This document shows positions 54,342-63,331 of a DNA stretch of 64,000 nucleotides, piece after piece. The position numbers and the translations under genes are program-made. Below the pieces are notes generated by a model. That model was not told the origin of the DNA. It saw only the letters and a program-made list of their open reading frames with translations, and made no database searches. The stretch is from Mameliella sp. CS4 (GTDB taxonomy: Bacteria > Pseudomonadota > Alphaproteobacteria > Rhodobacterales > Rhodobacteraceae). The stretch lies in the NCBI RefSeq assembly GCF_019392335.1, contig NZ_JAHXRQ010000009.1, positions 62,001 through 126,000 of the forward strand. The letters are read 5' to 3'. The first letter of the stretch is position 1, and every line of letters starts with the position of its first letter.

Positions 54342-55712
54342 ATGACCGAGTGGCAGAAATCGAACTGGCGTGCGAAACCGCGGGTTCAGATGCCCGAGTA
54401 TACGGACGCCGAGGCCCTGCATGCCGTCGAGGCGCAGCTGGCCAAGTATCCGCCGCTGGTCTTTGCCGGTGAGGCGCGCACGCTCAAGAACCACCTGGCC
54501 GCCGCCGGGCGCGGAGAGGCCTTCCTGTTGCAGGGCGGCGATTGCGCCGAGAGCTTTGACCAGTTTTCTGCCGATGCGATCCGGGACACCTTCAAGGTGA
54601 TGCTGCAGATGGCAATGGTCCTGACCTACGGGGCCAAGGTGCCGGTGGTAAAGGTGGGCCGCATGGCGGGTCAGTTCGCCAAGCCGCGTTCCGCCCCGAC
54701 CGAGGTCAAGGATGGGGTCGAGCTGCCCAGCTACCGTGGCGACATCATCAACGAACTGGCCTTCACACCCGAGTCGCGCATTCCCGATCCGTCCAAGATG
54801 CTGCGCGCCTACACGCAGGCTGCGGCGACGCTGAACCTGCTGCGGGCCTTTTCGACCGGCGGTTACGCCGACGTGCACCAGGTGCATCAGTGGACCCTGG
54901 GCTTTACCGAGGGTGAGAAGGCGTCGAAGTACCGCGAGTTGGCGGGACGGATTTCGGACACGCTGGACTTTATCAAGGCGGCCGGCGTGACCGGCGCCCA
55001 GGCGCATACTCTGTCGACGGTGGAATTCTACACCTCGCACGAGGCGCTGTTGCTGGAATACGAAGAGGCGCTCTGCCGCCGGGACTCGACCTCCGGCAAC
55101 TGGCTGGCGGGCTCGGGTCACATGATCTGGATCGGCGACCGCACGCGGCAGCCGGACGGCGCGCATGTGGAATTCGCGCGCGGGGTGCTGAACCCGGTCG
55201 GGCTGAAATGCGGGCCCACGACCACGGCCGAGGACCTCAAGGTGTTGATGCAGCGCCTGAACCCGAAGAACGAAGAGGGCAAGCTGACCCTGATCGCGCG
55301 TTTCGGCGCCGGCAAGGTCGGTGAAAACCTGCCGCGTCTCATCAAGGCCGTCCAGGAAGAAGGCGCCAACGTGACATGGGTCTGCGACCCGATGCACGGC
55401 AATGTCATCAAGTCGGCCACCGGCTACAAGACACGGCCCTTCGACTCGATCCTGCGCGAAGTGCGCGAGTTCTTCTCGGTCCACGAGGCCGAGGGCACGA
55501 TCCCGGGCGGCGTGCATTTCGAGATGACCGGCCTCGACGTGACCGAATGCACCGGCGGCGTGCGCGAAGTGACCGAAGAGGACCTGTCGGATCGCTACCA
55601 CACCGCCTGCGACCCGCGTCTGAACGCCTCGCAATCGCTGGAACTGGCCTTCCTCGTGGCCGAGGAACTGGTGGCGCGCCGTGAAAAGGCCAAGGAAGCG
55701 GCCAGCGCCTGA
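54342..55712 (+). CDS. aroG: Class II (plant-type) 3-deoxy-7-phosphoheptulonate synthase
   Basis: DAHP synthase makes the first intermediate of the shikimate pathway from PEP and erythrose-4-phosphate. The 456-residue protein is the class II form: [23 protein letters not shown] at the start, [11 protein letters not shown] with the metal-ligand Cys, [16 protein letters not shown], and the C-terminal WVCDPMHGN and GGVHFEMTG. It is unrelated in sequence to E. coli AroF/G/H. A strong terminator follows, and there is a GGAG before ATG 54342. Confidence 0.97.
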   Translation: MTEWQKSNWRAKPRVQMPEYTDAEALHAVEAQLAKYPPLVFAGEARTLKNHLAAAGRGEAFLLQGGDCAESFDQFSADAIRDTFKVMLQMAMVLTYGAKVPVVKVGRMAGQFAKPRSAPTEVKDGVELPSYRGDIINELAFTPESRIPDPSKMLRAYTQAAATLNLLRAFSTGGYADVHQVHQWTLGFTEGEKASKYRELAGRISDTLDFIKAAGVTGAQAHTLSTVEFYTSHEALLLEYEEALCRRDSTSGNWLAGSGHMIWIGDRTRQPDGAHVEFARGVLNPVGLKCGPTTTAEDLKVLMQRLNPKNEEGKLTLIARFGAGKVGENLPRLIKAVQEEGANVTWVCDPMHGNVIKSATGYKTRPFDSILREVREFFSVHEAEGTIPGGVHFEMTGLDVTECTGGVREVTEEDLSDRYHTACDPRLNASQSLELAFLVAEELVARREKAKEAASA

Positions 55713-55732
55713 CCTGGCCTTGCCCCTGAATG

Positions 55733-55769
55733 AAAAGCGCCCCCGCAGGGTCCTGCGGGGGCGCTTTTT
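55733..55769 (+). terminator. Intrinsic terminator of aroG
   Basis: A perfect 13-bp stem (55737-55749 with 55752-55764) with AAAA on its left and TTTTTC on its right; it could work in both directions. Confidence 0.95.
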
Positions 55770-56259
55770 CATTTTCCTCGCCTGTGGAGATCCGGCAAGA
55801 CAACCGTCTTGCTGACAGATCTTGAGACGGCGTTTCGCTCTTGTGGCGCTCAGGTGGATGGTCTGTTCGGTCGAGGTTTTGCCCGGGTCCGAATTGAACC
55901 GGTGATCGCAGAGGTCGGGCAGACATTGCGTCTTGGTCTCTCCCGACACCAAGCCGGACACCCGGGAGCTGGGAACACCGTCTTCGGCAAGGGCGCTTTT
56001 CCCCCGCTTTTCCAACAGGCTGTCGCGAGTTGGTGTAAGTCATCGCGGACAAAACCCTGATTTCTGAGCATCATGAACAGTTTATGCGAGATTTTCCTAA
56101 AGTTATTTTCACTCCAAGGTTGTTCTGAAATGACAGCCGTGCAGACTGTTTCCTGGGTGTAGCGGATTAAAGGAAAGCGAAATAATTCAATGGACTGGAC
56201 AACGCAACGAAAGCAACCCCGGGGGGCGTCGGGGCCATCGTCACCTTTTCCGTTGGTGT
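55770..56259. other. Intergenic region between aroG and the PAS_5 gene
   Basis: About 490 bases show no gene that I can support. An 83-codon plus-strand frame (55809-56060) has no family match and no ribosome site. 56060-56210 is distinctly AT-richer than the surroundings and may hold promoter or replication-neutral DNA; the minus-strand 3' end of the PAS_5 gene lies at the right edge. Confidence 0.5.
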
Positions 56260-56967
56260 TCAGTCGTTGCTGACGATCAGCTTGAGGTGGCCATGTTCCG
56301 AGACCGGTGTGCCAGGGGTGTCAAGCAGGTCGCTCGGGCGCGGTTCAAAGCGCGCCGGATCTTCGCGCAGCGCCGGGGCCGGTTCCTCGGGGCGGTCGTC
56401 CGCCGGGACAATATCTTGTCCGGTCAGGGCCGGCGTGACCTCGACATGGCGCAATACGAAACGGCGCGGGGTGCGGCCGATCCGTCCGTGGGTGACCAGT
56501 GCGCCCAGCGCACGGGTCTGGTCCCCGAAGTCCGAGCGCAGCGGCAGAAGCACCATGTTGGCTTCCATGTCGGGCTTGCCGAACCCGCCCTCGGCGGTGA
56601 GGTCGATGCGGACGATGCAGGGGCCGGCAAAGAGGTCCGCCACTGCCTGGCCGAACCGCTCGCGGTCCGTGGGCGCGATGAGGCTGGACAGCGGCATCCC
56701 GGCGATCTGCATACCCATAAGGTCATTGAGATGCGTGCCAGCCACGCGGATCTTGGCCATCGTGGGCGCAATCCGTTCCATCAGAAAGGCGTTTTCCAGC
56801 GCGTCTTCCATGCCGCGCGGGTCGATCTGACTGCGCAGGGGAACGGCATCACGGGCGCATAGTCCGTGCCAATACGCCTCGACCTGTCGCAGCGGCGCCA
56901 GCCGTCGCATCTTTTCCCGATCCGTCATCGAAACGACGTCCTCGCCGCTACCACCTTTGCCCAACAT
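56260..56967 (-). CDS. PAS_5 domain protein
   Basis: The 235-residue cytoplasmic protein is built on the PAS_5 domain (PF07310) of alphaproteobacteria, here about residues 25-175 (WHGLCARDAVPLRSQIDPRGMEDALENAFLMERIAPTMAKIRVAGTHLNDLMGMQIAGMPLSSLI). No kinase or output domain follows; the tail is Pro-rich. It is probably a signalling or heme-linked sensor of unknown role. Confidence 0.88.
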   Translation of the reverse strand: MLGKGGSGEDVVSMTDREKMRRLAPLRQVEAYWHGLCARDAVPLRSQIDPRGMEDALENAFLMERIAPTMAKIRVAGTHLNDLMGMQIAGMPLSSLIAPTDRERFGQAVADLFAGPCIVRIDLTAEGGFGKPDMEANMVLLPLRSDFGDQTRALGALVTHGRIGRTPRRFVLRHVEVTPALTGQDIVPADDRPEEPAPALREDPARFEPRPSDLLDTPGTPVSEHGHLKLIVSND

Positions 56968-57044
56968 GCCAATGCTCCTGTCGTTCGGTGCAGTATGGCG
57001 GGGCCCCCTGCCACCAAGCCTGCTTAATCAAGGTTACGAATTCA

Positions 57045-57070
57045 TTACTACCAGAGGTTACTACCAGAGG
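57045..57070. repeat. Tandem 13-bp duplication
   Basis: TTACTACCAGAGG is present twice in direct succession (57045-57057, 57058-57070) in the region upstream of yicC. It is absent of any other structure and looks like a recent slippage event. Confidence 0.8.
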
Positions 57071-57181
57071 TTCGCTTCAAATTCGCCCCAATTCTGAACC
57101 GAAGGTTAACGAACGGGCAGGGTGCTTGCGCCCGGGCGCGTCTGCCGATACCCCTTTTGGCAGCACGAGGGGAGAGGCGAG

Positions 57182-58072
57182 ATGCGGCAATCCATGACGG
57201 GGTTCGCCAGCCAGAACGGCCAGGGACTTGGCCGCAGCTGGACCTGGGAATTGCGCGGGGTCAACGGCAAGGGGCTGGACCTGCGCCTGCGTATGCCGGA
57301 CGGAATCGAGGGGCTAGAAGCCGGCGTTCGGTCGCGCTGCGCCGAGCGGCTGAAACGCGGGAATGTCCAGGTTTCGCTGAAGCTGGCGGCAGAAGACACC
57401 GAGGGCGGCCTGCGGATCGACGAGGCGCAGCTGGCCGCCGTTCTGGCGGCCATGCAGCGGATCGAAAGCGACGCGATGGACAAGGGCCTGTCCCTGGCAC
57501 CTTCTACGGCGGCCGAGATCGTGGCCCTGCGCGGCGTGCTGACCGCAGAGGTGCCAGAGGCCGACCCCAGGGCGCTGTGCACCGCTCTGCTGGCGGATTT
57601 CGACATGGCACTGAACAGCTTTGTCGCCATGCGCCGGTCCGAAGGGACCGCGCTGGCGCGAATTCTGACCCAGCAACTGGACGAAATCACGACCCTGGTC
57701 GACGAAGCCGAGGCCGCCGTGGTCGAGCGTCAGCCGCAGCAGGCAGAGCGCCTGCGCGATCAGCTGCGCCGCGTGACAGAGAATGCCGATGGTGTGGACG
57801 AGGCGAGGCTGGCGCAGGAACTGGCGCTGATCGCGGTGAAATCCGACATCACCGAAGAGACCGACCGGCTGCGCGCCCATATCGCTGCCGCGCGTGAGCT
57901 GCTGGAGGTCAAGGGCGCGGTGGGCCGCAAGTTCGATTTCCTGATGCAGGAGTTCAACCGCGAGGCCAACACGCTCTGTTCGAAATCCGGCGACACGCGG
58001 CTGACCCGCGCAGGCCTGGCGTTGAAGACGGTGATCGACCAGATGCGCGAGCAGGTTCAGAACGTGGAGTGA
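57182..58072 (+). CDS. yicC: YicC-family endoribonuclease
   Basis: The 296-residue protein starts with the family hallmark [13 protein letters not shown] and ends with the conserved [47 protein letters not shown]. YicC proteins are endoribonucleases that trigger decay of small RNAs and mRNAs. AGGGGAGAGGCGAG precedes the start. It overlaps gmk and is co-transcribed with it, the common order in Rhodobacteraceae. Confidence 0.96.
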   Translation: MRQSMTGFASQNGQGLGRSWTWELRGVNGKGLDLRLRMPDGIEGLEAGVRSRCAERLKRGNVQVSLKLAAEDTEGGLRIDEAQLAAVLAAMQRIESDAMDKGLSLAPSTAAEIVALRGVLTAEVPEADPRALCTALLADFDMALNSFVAMRRSEGTALARILTQQLDEITTLVDEAEAAVVERQPQQAERLRDQLRRVTENADGVDEARLAQELALIAVKSDITEETDRLRAHIAAARELLEVKGAVGRKFDFLMQEFNREANTLCSKSGDTRLTRAGLALKTVIDQMREQVQNVE

Positions 58073-58080
58073 CCCTGACC

Positions 58081-58731
58081 ATGACCCCCGACATGACCCG
58101 CCGCGGCTTGCTCATCATCCTGTCTTCGCCTTCGGGTGCCGGGAAATCCACCCTGTCGCGCAGGCTATTGGACTGGGATCCGTCCCTGCGGTTTTCCGTT
58201 TCGGCCACCACGCGCACGCCGAGACCGGGCGAAGTGGACGGTGAGCATTACCACTTCATGACCGAAGATGCCTTCAAGCGGTCGGTCGCCGAACAGGGGA
58301 TGCTGGAGCACGCGCATGTGTTCGGAAATTTCTACGGCAGCCCCCGTGCGCCCGTCGAAGAGGCCATCGGCCAGGGCTGTGACGTGCTGTTCGACATCGA
58401 CTGGCAGGGCGCGCAGCAGATCCGCAATTCTGCGCTTGGCCAACATACGCTGTCGGTCTTCATTCTGCCGCCGTCGATCGAGGAACTGCATCGCCGGTTG
58501 GTGACCCGGGGGCAGGACGCGCCAGATGTGATCGCCAAGCGGATGCAGAAAAGCTGGGATGAGATCAGCCATTGGGACGGCTATGATTTCGTGCTGGTGA
58601 ATGATGACCTGGACGCGACCTTTGACCGGTTGAAGACCATCGTCACAGCAACCCGCCTGCGGCGGTCGCAACAACCCGCATTGGTCGAGCACGTCCGCCA
58701 CCTGCAAACCGAATTCGAGGAACTGTCATGA
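58081..58731 (+). CDS. gmk: Guanylate kinase
   Basis: Gmk phosphorylates GMP to GDP. The 216-residue protein has the P-loop [17 protein letters not shown], the GMP-binding [34 protein letters not shown] and the lid [19 protein letters not shown] list ATG 58081. A GTG at 58069 overlaps the yicC stop as GTGA and an ATG at 58090-58095 is also possible; conservation begins at [14 protein letters not shown]. It overlaps the next gene by ATGA. Confidence 0.95.
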   Translation: MTPDMTRRGLLIILSSPSGAGKSTLSRRLLDWDPSLRFSVSATTRTPRPGEVDGEHYHFMTEDAFKRSVAEQGMLEHAHVFGNFYGSPRAPVEEAIGQGCDVLFDIDWQGAQQIRNSALGQHTLSVFILPPSIEELHRRLVTRGQDAPDVIAKRMQKSWDEISHWDGYDFVLVNDDLDATFDRLKTIVTATRLRRSQQPALVEHVRHLQTEFEELS

Positions 58732-59249
58732 CGATTTACGCATTGGACGGGATCGCCCCCGAGATTGCCGGAGACGCCTGGGTGGCGCCGGATGCCAACC
58801 TGATCGGGAAGGTGGTGATGGAGGCGAAATCCTCGGTCTGGTTCGGTTGCACCCTGCGCGGCGATAACGAGGAAATCCGCCTGGGCGAGGGCTCGAACCT
58901 GCAGGAGAATACGGTCTGCCATACCGACATGGGCTATCCGCTGGTGATCGGCAAAGGCTGCACCATCGGGCACAAGGTCATGCTGCACGGTTGCACCATC
59001 GGGGACAACACGCTGATCGGCATGGGGGCGACGATCCTCAACGGCGCGAAGATCGGCAAGAATTGCCTGATCGGCGCGGGCGCGCTTGTGACCGAGGGCA
59101 AGGAGATCCCCGACGGCAGCCTGGTGATGGGCATGCCCGGCAAGGTGGTACGCCAGCTTGACGAGGCGGCCATCGAGGGACTGAAGAAATCCGCCCTTGG
59201 CTACCAGGCCAATGCGGCACGCTTTGCCGCGGGCCTGAAACCGGTCTGA
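58728..59249 (+). CDS. Gamma-carbonic anhydrase family protein
   Basis: The 173-residue protein is a left-handed beta-helix of hexapeptide repeats ([34 protein letters not shown]). The three histidines that bind the metal in gamma-CA are present in [17 protein letters not shown] and LHGCTIG. YrdA/PaaY-type proteins are related; catalytic activity is often absent. It overlaps gmk by four bases. Confidence 0.95.
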   Translation: MTIYALDGIAPEIAGDAWVAPDANLIGKVVMEAKSSVWFGCTLRGDNEEIRLGEGSNLQENTVCHTDMGYPLVIGKGCTIGHKVMLHGCTIGDNTLIGMGATILNGAKIGKNCLIGAGALVTEGKEIPDGSLVMGMPGKVVRQLDEAAIEGLKKSALGYQANAARFAAGLKPV

Positions 59250-59256
59250 GGCCCGG

Positions 59257-59748
59257 TCAACGCGGAAGCGGCTTCATCTGGTCGGCGTGAATCGTCGGCA
59301 GGGTCGTTTCGCGCTGTTCGGAATGGAGGCCGTGCGACCGCCAGGTGCCGTCGTCGCACAGGCGCATGTGCATGAAGGCGCGATACGCGGGGATCGCAAA
59401 GGCCGATCCGCGCAGGATATAGGTCTCGTGCAGGCCGACGATGAAAGCGCGGGCGTCATCGGTGAACCGGGCCGCCCGGCAAAGCCGGTGGTATTCCGTG
59501 GCGCCGATCTGGGCAAATGTCTCGCGCGCGGCCTTTGCATTGACAATCCACTCGTCATGCGTGGCAAAGACGCGTTCCGTGTCAGGGGCGCTGATCCGGT
59601 TGGGAATCGCGATCGAGTCGGCCAATTGGTCCCAGTCGCGCGCCCAGAAGAGCACGTTGATGCGGTCCAGGCAGGCCTGGTAGATCGCCTCGGCCTGCGG
59701 ATCCGTTTCCGAGACGATGTCGTCCACCTCTGGCTTTGGTGTCCACAT
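59257..59748 (-). CDS. Unrecognised NTF2-like protein
   Basis: The 163-residue cytoplasmic protein (MWTPKPEVDDIVSETDPQAEAIYQACLDRINVLFWARDWDQLADSI ... AFMHMRLCDDGTWRSHG) has the helix-then-strand layout of NTF2/SnoaL-like folds. I do not recognise a named family. AGGAAGCAGG lies before ATG 59748. It is convergent with the carbonic anhydrase gene. Confidence 0.65.
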   Translation of the reverse strand: MWTPKPEVDDIVSETDPQAEAIYQACLDRINVLFWARDWDQLADSIAIPNRISAPDTERVFATHDEWIVNAKAARETFAQIGATEYHRLCRAARFTDDARAFIVGLHETYILRGSAFAIPAYRAFMHMRLCDDGTWRSHGLHSEQRETTLPTIHADQMKPLPR

Positions 59749-59964
59749 GACCTGCTTCCTGACTACTGAGCCCCCGACCCCGGAGGCCGACGGTTCTGAT
59801 ACAGGCTTGGACGTAGCGGTCAATTCTGCATTGGGATAGGGGGAACGAATTCTGGAGTGTGTGCGTGTCTTGCGAAGATGGATTGCGATGGCTTTCCGGG
59901 GCTATCGACGGCGCCGGGACGATGGGCTAAGCATCGCCGGCGCAGACAGAAGGAACCGTGAGAC

Positions 59965-61143
59965 ATGAAAAAAACCCTGCAACGTCCAGCCGGTTGGCCC
60001 GCGTCGCTTTCCACGCCGGTGGTTTCTCCGATTGCCCCTTCGGTGGTCTATGCCTCGGCTTCGCCGGACGAGTTGGACTCGCAGTACGAAGGCCGCGAAA
60101 CCGGCTATACCTACGCGCGTGAGGGGCACCCCAATGCTGATGTCCTGGCACAACGCATCGACGCCCTGGAAGGGGCCAGCGGCGGGTTGGTGGTCGGGTC
60201 CGGCATGGCGGCGGTCAGCGCGGTCCTGCTGGGGCTGTGCAAGACCGGCGATCATGTGATCGGCGCCGACCAGCTCTATGGCCGGTCGCTGCGCATGATG
60301 GCCGAGGATCTGCCGCGGCTGGGAATCGCGACCTCGCTGGTGGATGCCACGGATGCCAAGGCCGTTGCAGAGGCGATCCGCCCGGAAACCCGGCTGGTGC
60401 TGATCGAGGTGGTCTCGAACCCGACGATCCGCATTGCCGACCTGGACGCGGTGGCAGAGGTCTGCGCCGAGCGTGGGGTACTGCTGGTGGTGGACAACAC
60501 CTTTACCACGCCGCTGGGCATCCGGCCCTTTGAACACGGGGCGGACATCGTGCTGCATTCCGTGACCAAGTTGCTGGCCGGCCATTCCGACGCCACCCTT
60601 GGATGGGTGGCCGCCAAGGACCCGGCGCTGGCCGAGCGGATGCGCATCTTTGCCGTCACGACGGGCATGACGCCCAGCCCCTTTGATTGCTGGCTGGCCG
60701 AACGTGGCCTGGCCACTTTTGCGCTGCGCTACGCGCGGGCGCAGGACACGTCGCAACGGCTGGCGGATTACCTTTCGGGCGCCGAAGGCGTGAAACGTGT
60801 GCTTTATCCCACCCGTCCCGATCATCCCGATGCGGCGCGCGCGCAATCGCTGCTCAAGGGGCAGGGCGGCCACATGGTCAGTTTCGAGATCGAGGGCGGG
60901 CGCGCGGCGGCCAATGCCTTTGCCGAGGCCGCGAGCGGTATCGCCTTTGCGCCCACCCTGGGTGACGTCGGCACCACGCTGTCGCATCCGGCCTCGTCCT
61001 CGCACCGGGCCCTGACGCCCGAGGCGCGCGCCAAGATGGGCGTGTCCGAGGGGTTCTTCCGGGTTTCCGTGGGGCTTGAAGATCCTGAAGCGCTGATAGC
61101 CTGTTTCGGCGACGGGCTGGCCGCCGCACGAGGCGCTGCCTGA
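59965..61143 (+). CDS. Cys/Met metabolism PLP-dependent enzyme (cystathionine lyase/synthase family)
   Basis: The 392-residue transsulfuration enzyme has TYAREGHPNADVLAQRIDALEGA with the phosphate-binding Gly-rich turn, VVGSGMAAVSAVLLGL, DNTFTTPLGIRPFEHGADIVLHSVTKLLAGHSDATLG (Schiff-base Lys), and the terminal ASSSHRALTPEARAKMGVSEGFFRVSVGLED. This layout covers cystathionine gamma-synthase, beta-lyase and gamma-lyase, and sequence alone does not separate them. It overlaps phoR by one base (TGATG), an unusual operon partner. Confidence 0.94.
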   Translation: MKKTLQRPAGWPASLSTPVVSPIAPSVVYASASPDELDSQYEGRETGYTYAREGHPNADVLAQRIDALEGASGGLVVGSGMAAVSAVLLGLCKTGDHVIGADQLYGRSLRMMAEDLPRLGIATSLVDATDAKAVAEAIRPETRLVLIEVVSNPTIRIADLDAVAEVCAERGVLLVVDNTFTTPLGIRPFEHGADIVLHSVTKLLAGHSDATLGWVAAKDPALAERMRIFAVTTGMTPSPFDCWLAERGLATFALRYARAQDTSQRLADYLSGAEGVKRVLYPTRPDHPDAARAQSLLKGQGGHMVSFEIEGGRAAANAFAEAASGIAFAPTLGDVGTTLSHPASSSHRALTPEARAKMGVSEGFFRVSVGLEDPEALIACFGDGLAAARGAA

Positions 61144-62183
61144 TGTCCGACTTCGTCGCCGGTTTCGTGGACGCGGTGCCAATGCCCGCTCTGGTGATCC
61201 GCAGCGACGAACGGATCGCGGCAGCGAACGAACCGGCCCGCGCCCTTCTGGGGGCGGGCATCGGGGGGCGGCATTTCCTGACCGCCCTGCGCCAGCCGCA
61301 ACTTCTGGACGCGATCGAGAACTGTCTGCGCGACCGGGCGCCGCGCGCCACCGACTACCTTGGCAACGACGGGCGTCAGGACACCACCTTTCGCGTCTCC
61401 GTCCGGCCGGTGGACCTGCCCACTGGCGGCGGCGTCCTTGTCTGCTTCGAGGACGTGACCCACGCGCATCAGTTGGTGCAGATGCGGCGCGACTTCGTCG
61501 CCAACGTCAGCCACGAACTGCGCACGCCGCTGACCGCGCTGATCGGGTTCATCGAAACCCTGAAAGGCCCGGCCCGGAACGATCCCGCCGGACAGCAGCG
61601 GTTCCTCAACATCATGGAAGCCGAGGCCCACAGGATGAACCGCCTTGTCGGCGATCTTCTGTCCTTGAGCCGGGTCGAAGCCGAAGAGCGCGTGCGCCCG
61701 ACCTCGCGTCTGGATCTGGCAGAGCTGGTCTTGTCCACGATCCAGAGCCTGACCCCGATGGCCGAGAATAATGACGTGAGGCTGGCCCATGACCTGCCGG
61801 AGGGGCAACGCGTCGTGGTTGCCGCGGACGAGGACCAGTTGCGGCAGGTGCTGACCAATCTGGTCGAGAACGGCATCAAGTACAGCGGCAAGGGCAGCAC
61901 GGTCACGGTGCGCCTGACCGCCCCAGATTACATCCCGCGTCTTCAGGGGCAGGGGGTGACGCTGGTGGTCGAGGACAGCGGCGCAGGCATAGATCCAATC
62001 CACCTGCCGCGCCTGACGGAACGGTTCTACCGTGTCGACAGCCATCGCTCGCGCGAGATGGGCGGCACGGGATTGGGTCTTGCCATCGTCAAGCACATCG
62101 TGAACCGCCACCGCGGGCGGCTGCGGATCGACAGCGAAAAGGAGCAGGGGACCCGGTTCACGATCACCCTGCCCGTGGGGTGA
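61143..62183 (+). CDS. phoR: Phosphate-regulon sensor histidine kinase PhoR
   Basis: The 346-residue kinase has a PAS-like domain (about 5-110, VPMPALVIRSDERIAAANEPARALLG) and the HisKA H-box FVANVSHELRTPLTALIGFIETL. It has N-box NLVENGIKYS, G1 VVEDSGAGID and G2 GGTGLGLAIVKHIVNRH. It has no membrane segments, unlike E. coli PhoR, as is usual in Roseobacters. In this group phoR normally precedes pstSCAB; here a DUF6065 gene on the other strand separates it from pstS. Confidence 0.93.
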   Translation: MSDFVAGFVDAVPMPALVIRSDERIAAANEPARALLGAGIGGRHFLTALRQPQLLDAIENCLRDRAPRATDYLGNDGRQDTTFRVSVRPVDLPTGGGVLVCFEDVTHAHQLVQMRRDFVANVSHELRTPLTALIGFIETLKGPARNDPAGQQRFLNIMEAEAHRMNRLVGDLLSLSRVEAEERVRPTSRLDLAELVLSTIQSLTPMAENNDVRLAHDLPEGQRVVVAADEDQLRQVLTNLVENGIKYSGKGSTVTVRLTAPDYIPRLQGQGVTLVVEDSGAGIDPIHLPRLTERFYRVDSHRSREMGGTGLGLAIVKHIVNRHRGRLRIDSEKEQGTRFTITLPVG

Positions 62184-62208
62184 TCCGGTACGGGCCCGGC
62201 TGCCCCTG

Positions 62209-62946
62209 TCAGTCGGCTTTCTTGCGCTCTACGGGGCTTGCGAGCTTGAGGCTGGTGTAATGTGTCTGTGCCGCGCCCTGCGGTGCGCGGCCTCGGAAAT
62301 AGTGTTTCTGCCAATTGCTGCCAGCATCTAGGCGGGTCTTCTGCTCCTCGATGAAGGTTTTCCGGCTTTCGGCAAAGGATGAGACGCGCGAGGCGAGGTC
62401 GGGCGTATCGGCCAACTCGCCGATTTCGATCCGGGTTTCTTCGATCTCGGCCAGTCGAACCGGGAAGAACATGCAGAAGGGCTCGTCCTTCTCGAAACGG
62501 ATCCAGGCCTGCCTGAACATTAGGCGCCAGTTCATCGTGAAGGTGAAGGGGAGCCAGTCGGTCTCGACGATGCCGCTGAGGGGCATGATACCCTGCTTTG
62601 GACAGTTGACCGGTCCCGTCAGATACAGCGCATGGCCCGGATCGGTTTCGAACACCGCGCCGATGTGGAAAGTCAGGATGCCGTGGCCGAAATGGGAAAC
62701 CGCCGGGGGAGTGTCCGGCTCGTCGTATTCGAACTCCAGTTTCGGCCTGTCGTCATCCCCGATCATACGCACCCGGAATCCCGATGGGCAGAGCACCTGC
62801 CAGCCATGAGAATTGGCGATGTTGAGCGGCAGGCAGCGATAGGCAAATCGATTCGCGGTCTTGTCCATCCACCGGCGCGCCACCGGTGCCGGTTCTACCC
62901 GGATCGTATGACCGGGCAGTCTGTGGATGCGGATCGTTGAACTCAT
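62209..62946 (-). CDS. DUF6065 family protein
   Basis: The 245-residue cytoplasmic protein matches DUF6065 strongly: WMDKTANRFAYRCLPLNIANSHGWQVLCPSGFRV, GHGILTFHIGAVFETDPGHALYLTGPVNCPKQGIMPLSGIVETDWLPFTFTMNWRL and the C-terminal ESRKTFIEEQKTRL. The function of this family is unknown; members are often found beside peptide or glycan modification genes. AGGAG precedes ATG 62946. It lies between phoR and pstS on the opposite strand. Confidence 0.9.
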   Translation of the reverse strand: MSSTIRIHRLPGHTIRVEPAPVARRWMDKTANRFAYRCLPLNIANSHGWQVLCPSGFRVRMIGDDDRPKLEFEYDEPDTPPAVSHFGHGILTFHIGAVFETDPGHALYLTGPVNCPKQGIMPLSGIVETDWLPFTFTMNWRLMFRQAWIRFEKDEPFCMFFPVRLAEIEETRIEIGELADTPDLASRVSSFAESRKTFIEEQKTRLDAGSNWQKHYFRGRAPQGAAQTHYTSLKLASPVERKKAD

Positions 62947-63221
62947 TGGCTTTTCTCCTGTGCCTGCCAAATTCATCGGCCCGCGACTCGCTTCGGCCTC
63001 ACCCTCGATGATTCGGCTTGCCGCTGTTCGCGCGAACCGGGATAGCGGCAAAATCTGGCGGTCCAGCGGCGCATTTTCGGCATTTTCCGTTTTGTCTCCA
63101 CCTTGCGGTTCGAAATTGCACGGGCAGGAATACGCCACATGGTTGTGCCGATAGAGCGTGAAACCCGTGAGTGCCGAGTTGCCCTAGCGTAACCAGCGAG
63201 ATGTCGCGGGCGATTCAGGGC

Positions 63222-63239
63222 ATGTCATAAAACTGTTAC
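63222..63239 (+). promoter_or_regulatory. Pho box upstream of pstS
   Basis: ATGTCATAAAACTGTTAC matches the PhoB box (CTGTCATAnAnCTGTCAY) at 16 of 18 positions by eye. A TATAG element at 63256-63260 is a plausible -10. The 63 or so bases to the pstS ATG hold nothing else noted. The whole 62947-63331 gap contains no gene that I can support. Confidence 0.85.
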
Positions 63240-63331
63240 CCAGGCGTCACAAAACTATAGCGCGGGGCCTTTAGCCGTCCGGACCAAGGTCATCGTGGGG
63301 ATGACTGATTCCTAAGCTCAGGGAGCTATCC

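Noticed and set aside
54000..56015. Antisense open frame of about 670 codons through aroG
   Set aside because: It is a shadow of aroG, whose domains are unmistakable on the plus strand.
55809..56060. 83-codon plus-strand frame after aroG
   Set aside because: It follows a strong terminator, has no ribosome site and no recognisable motif.
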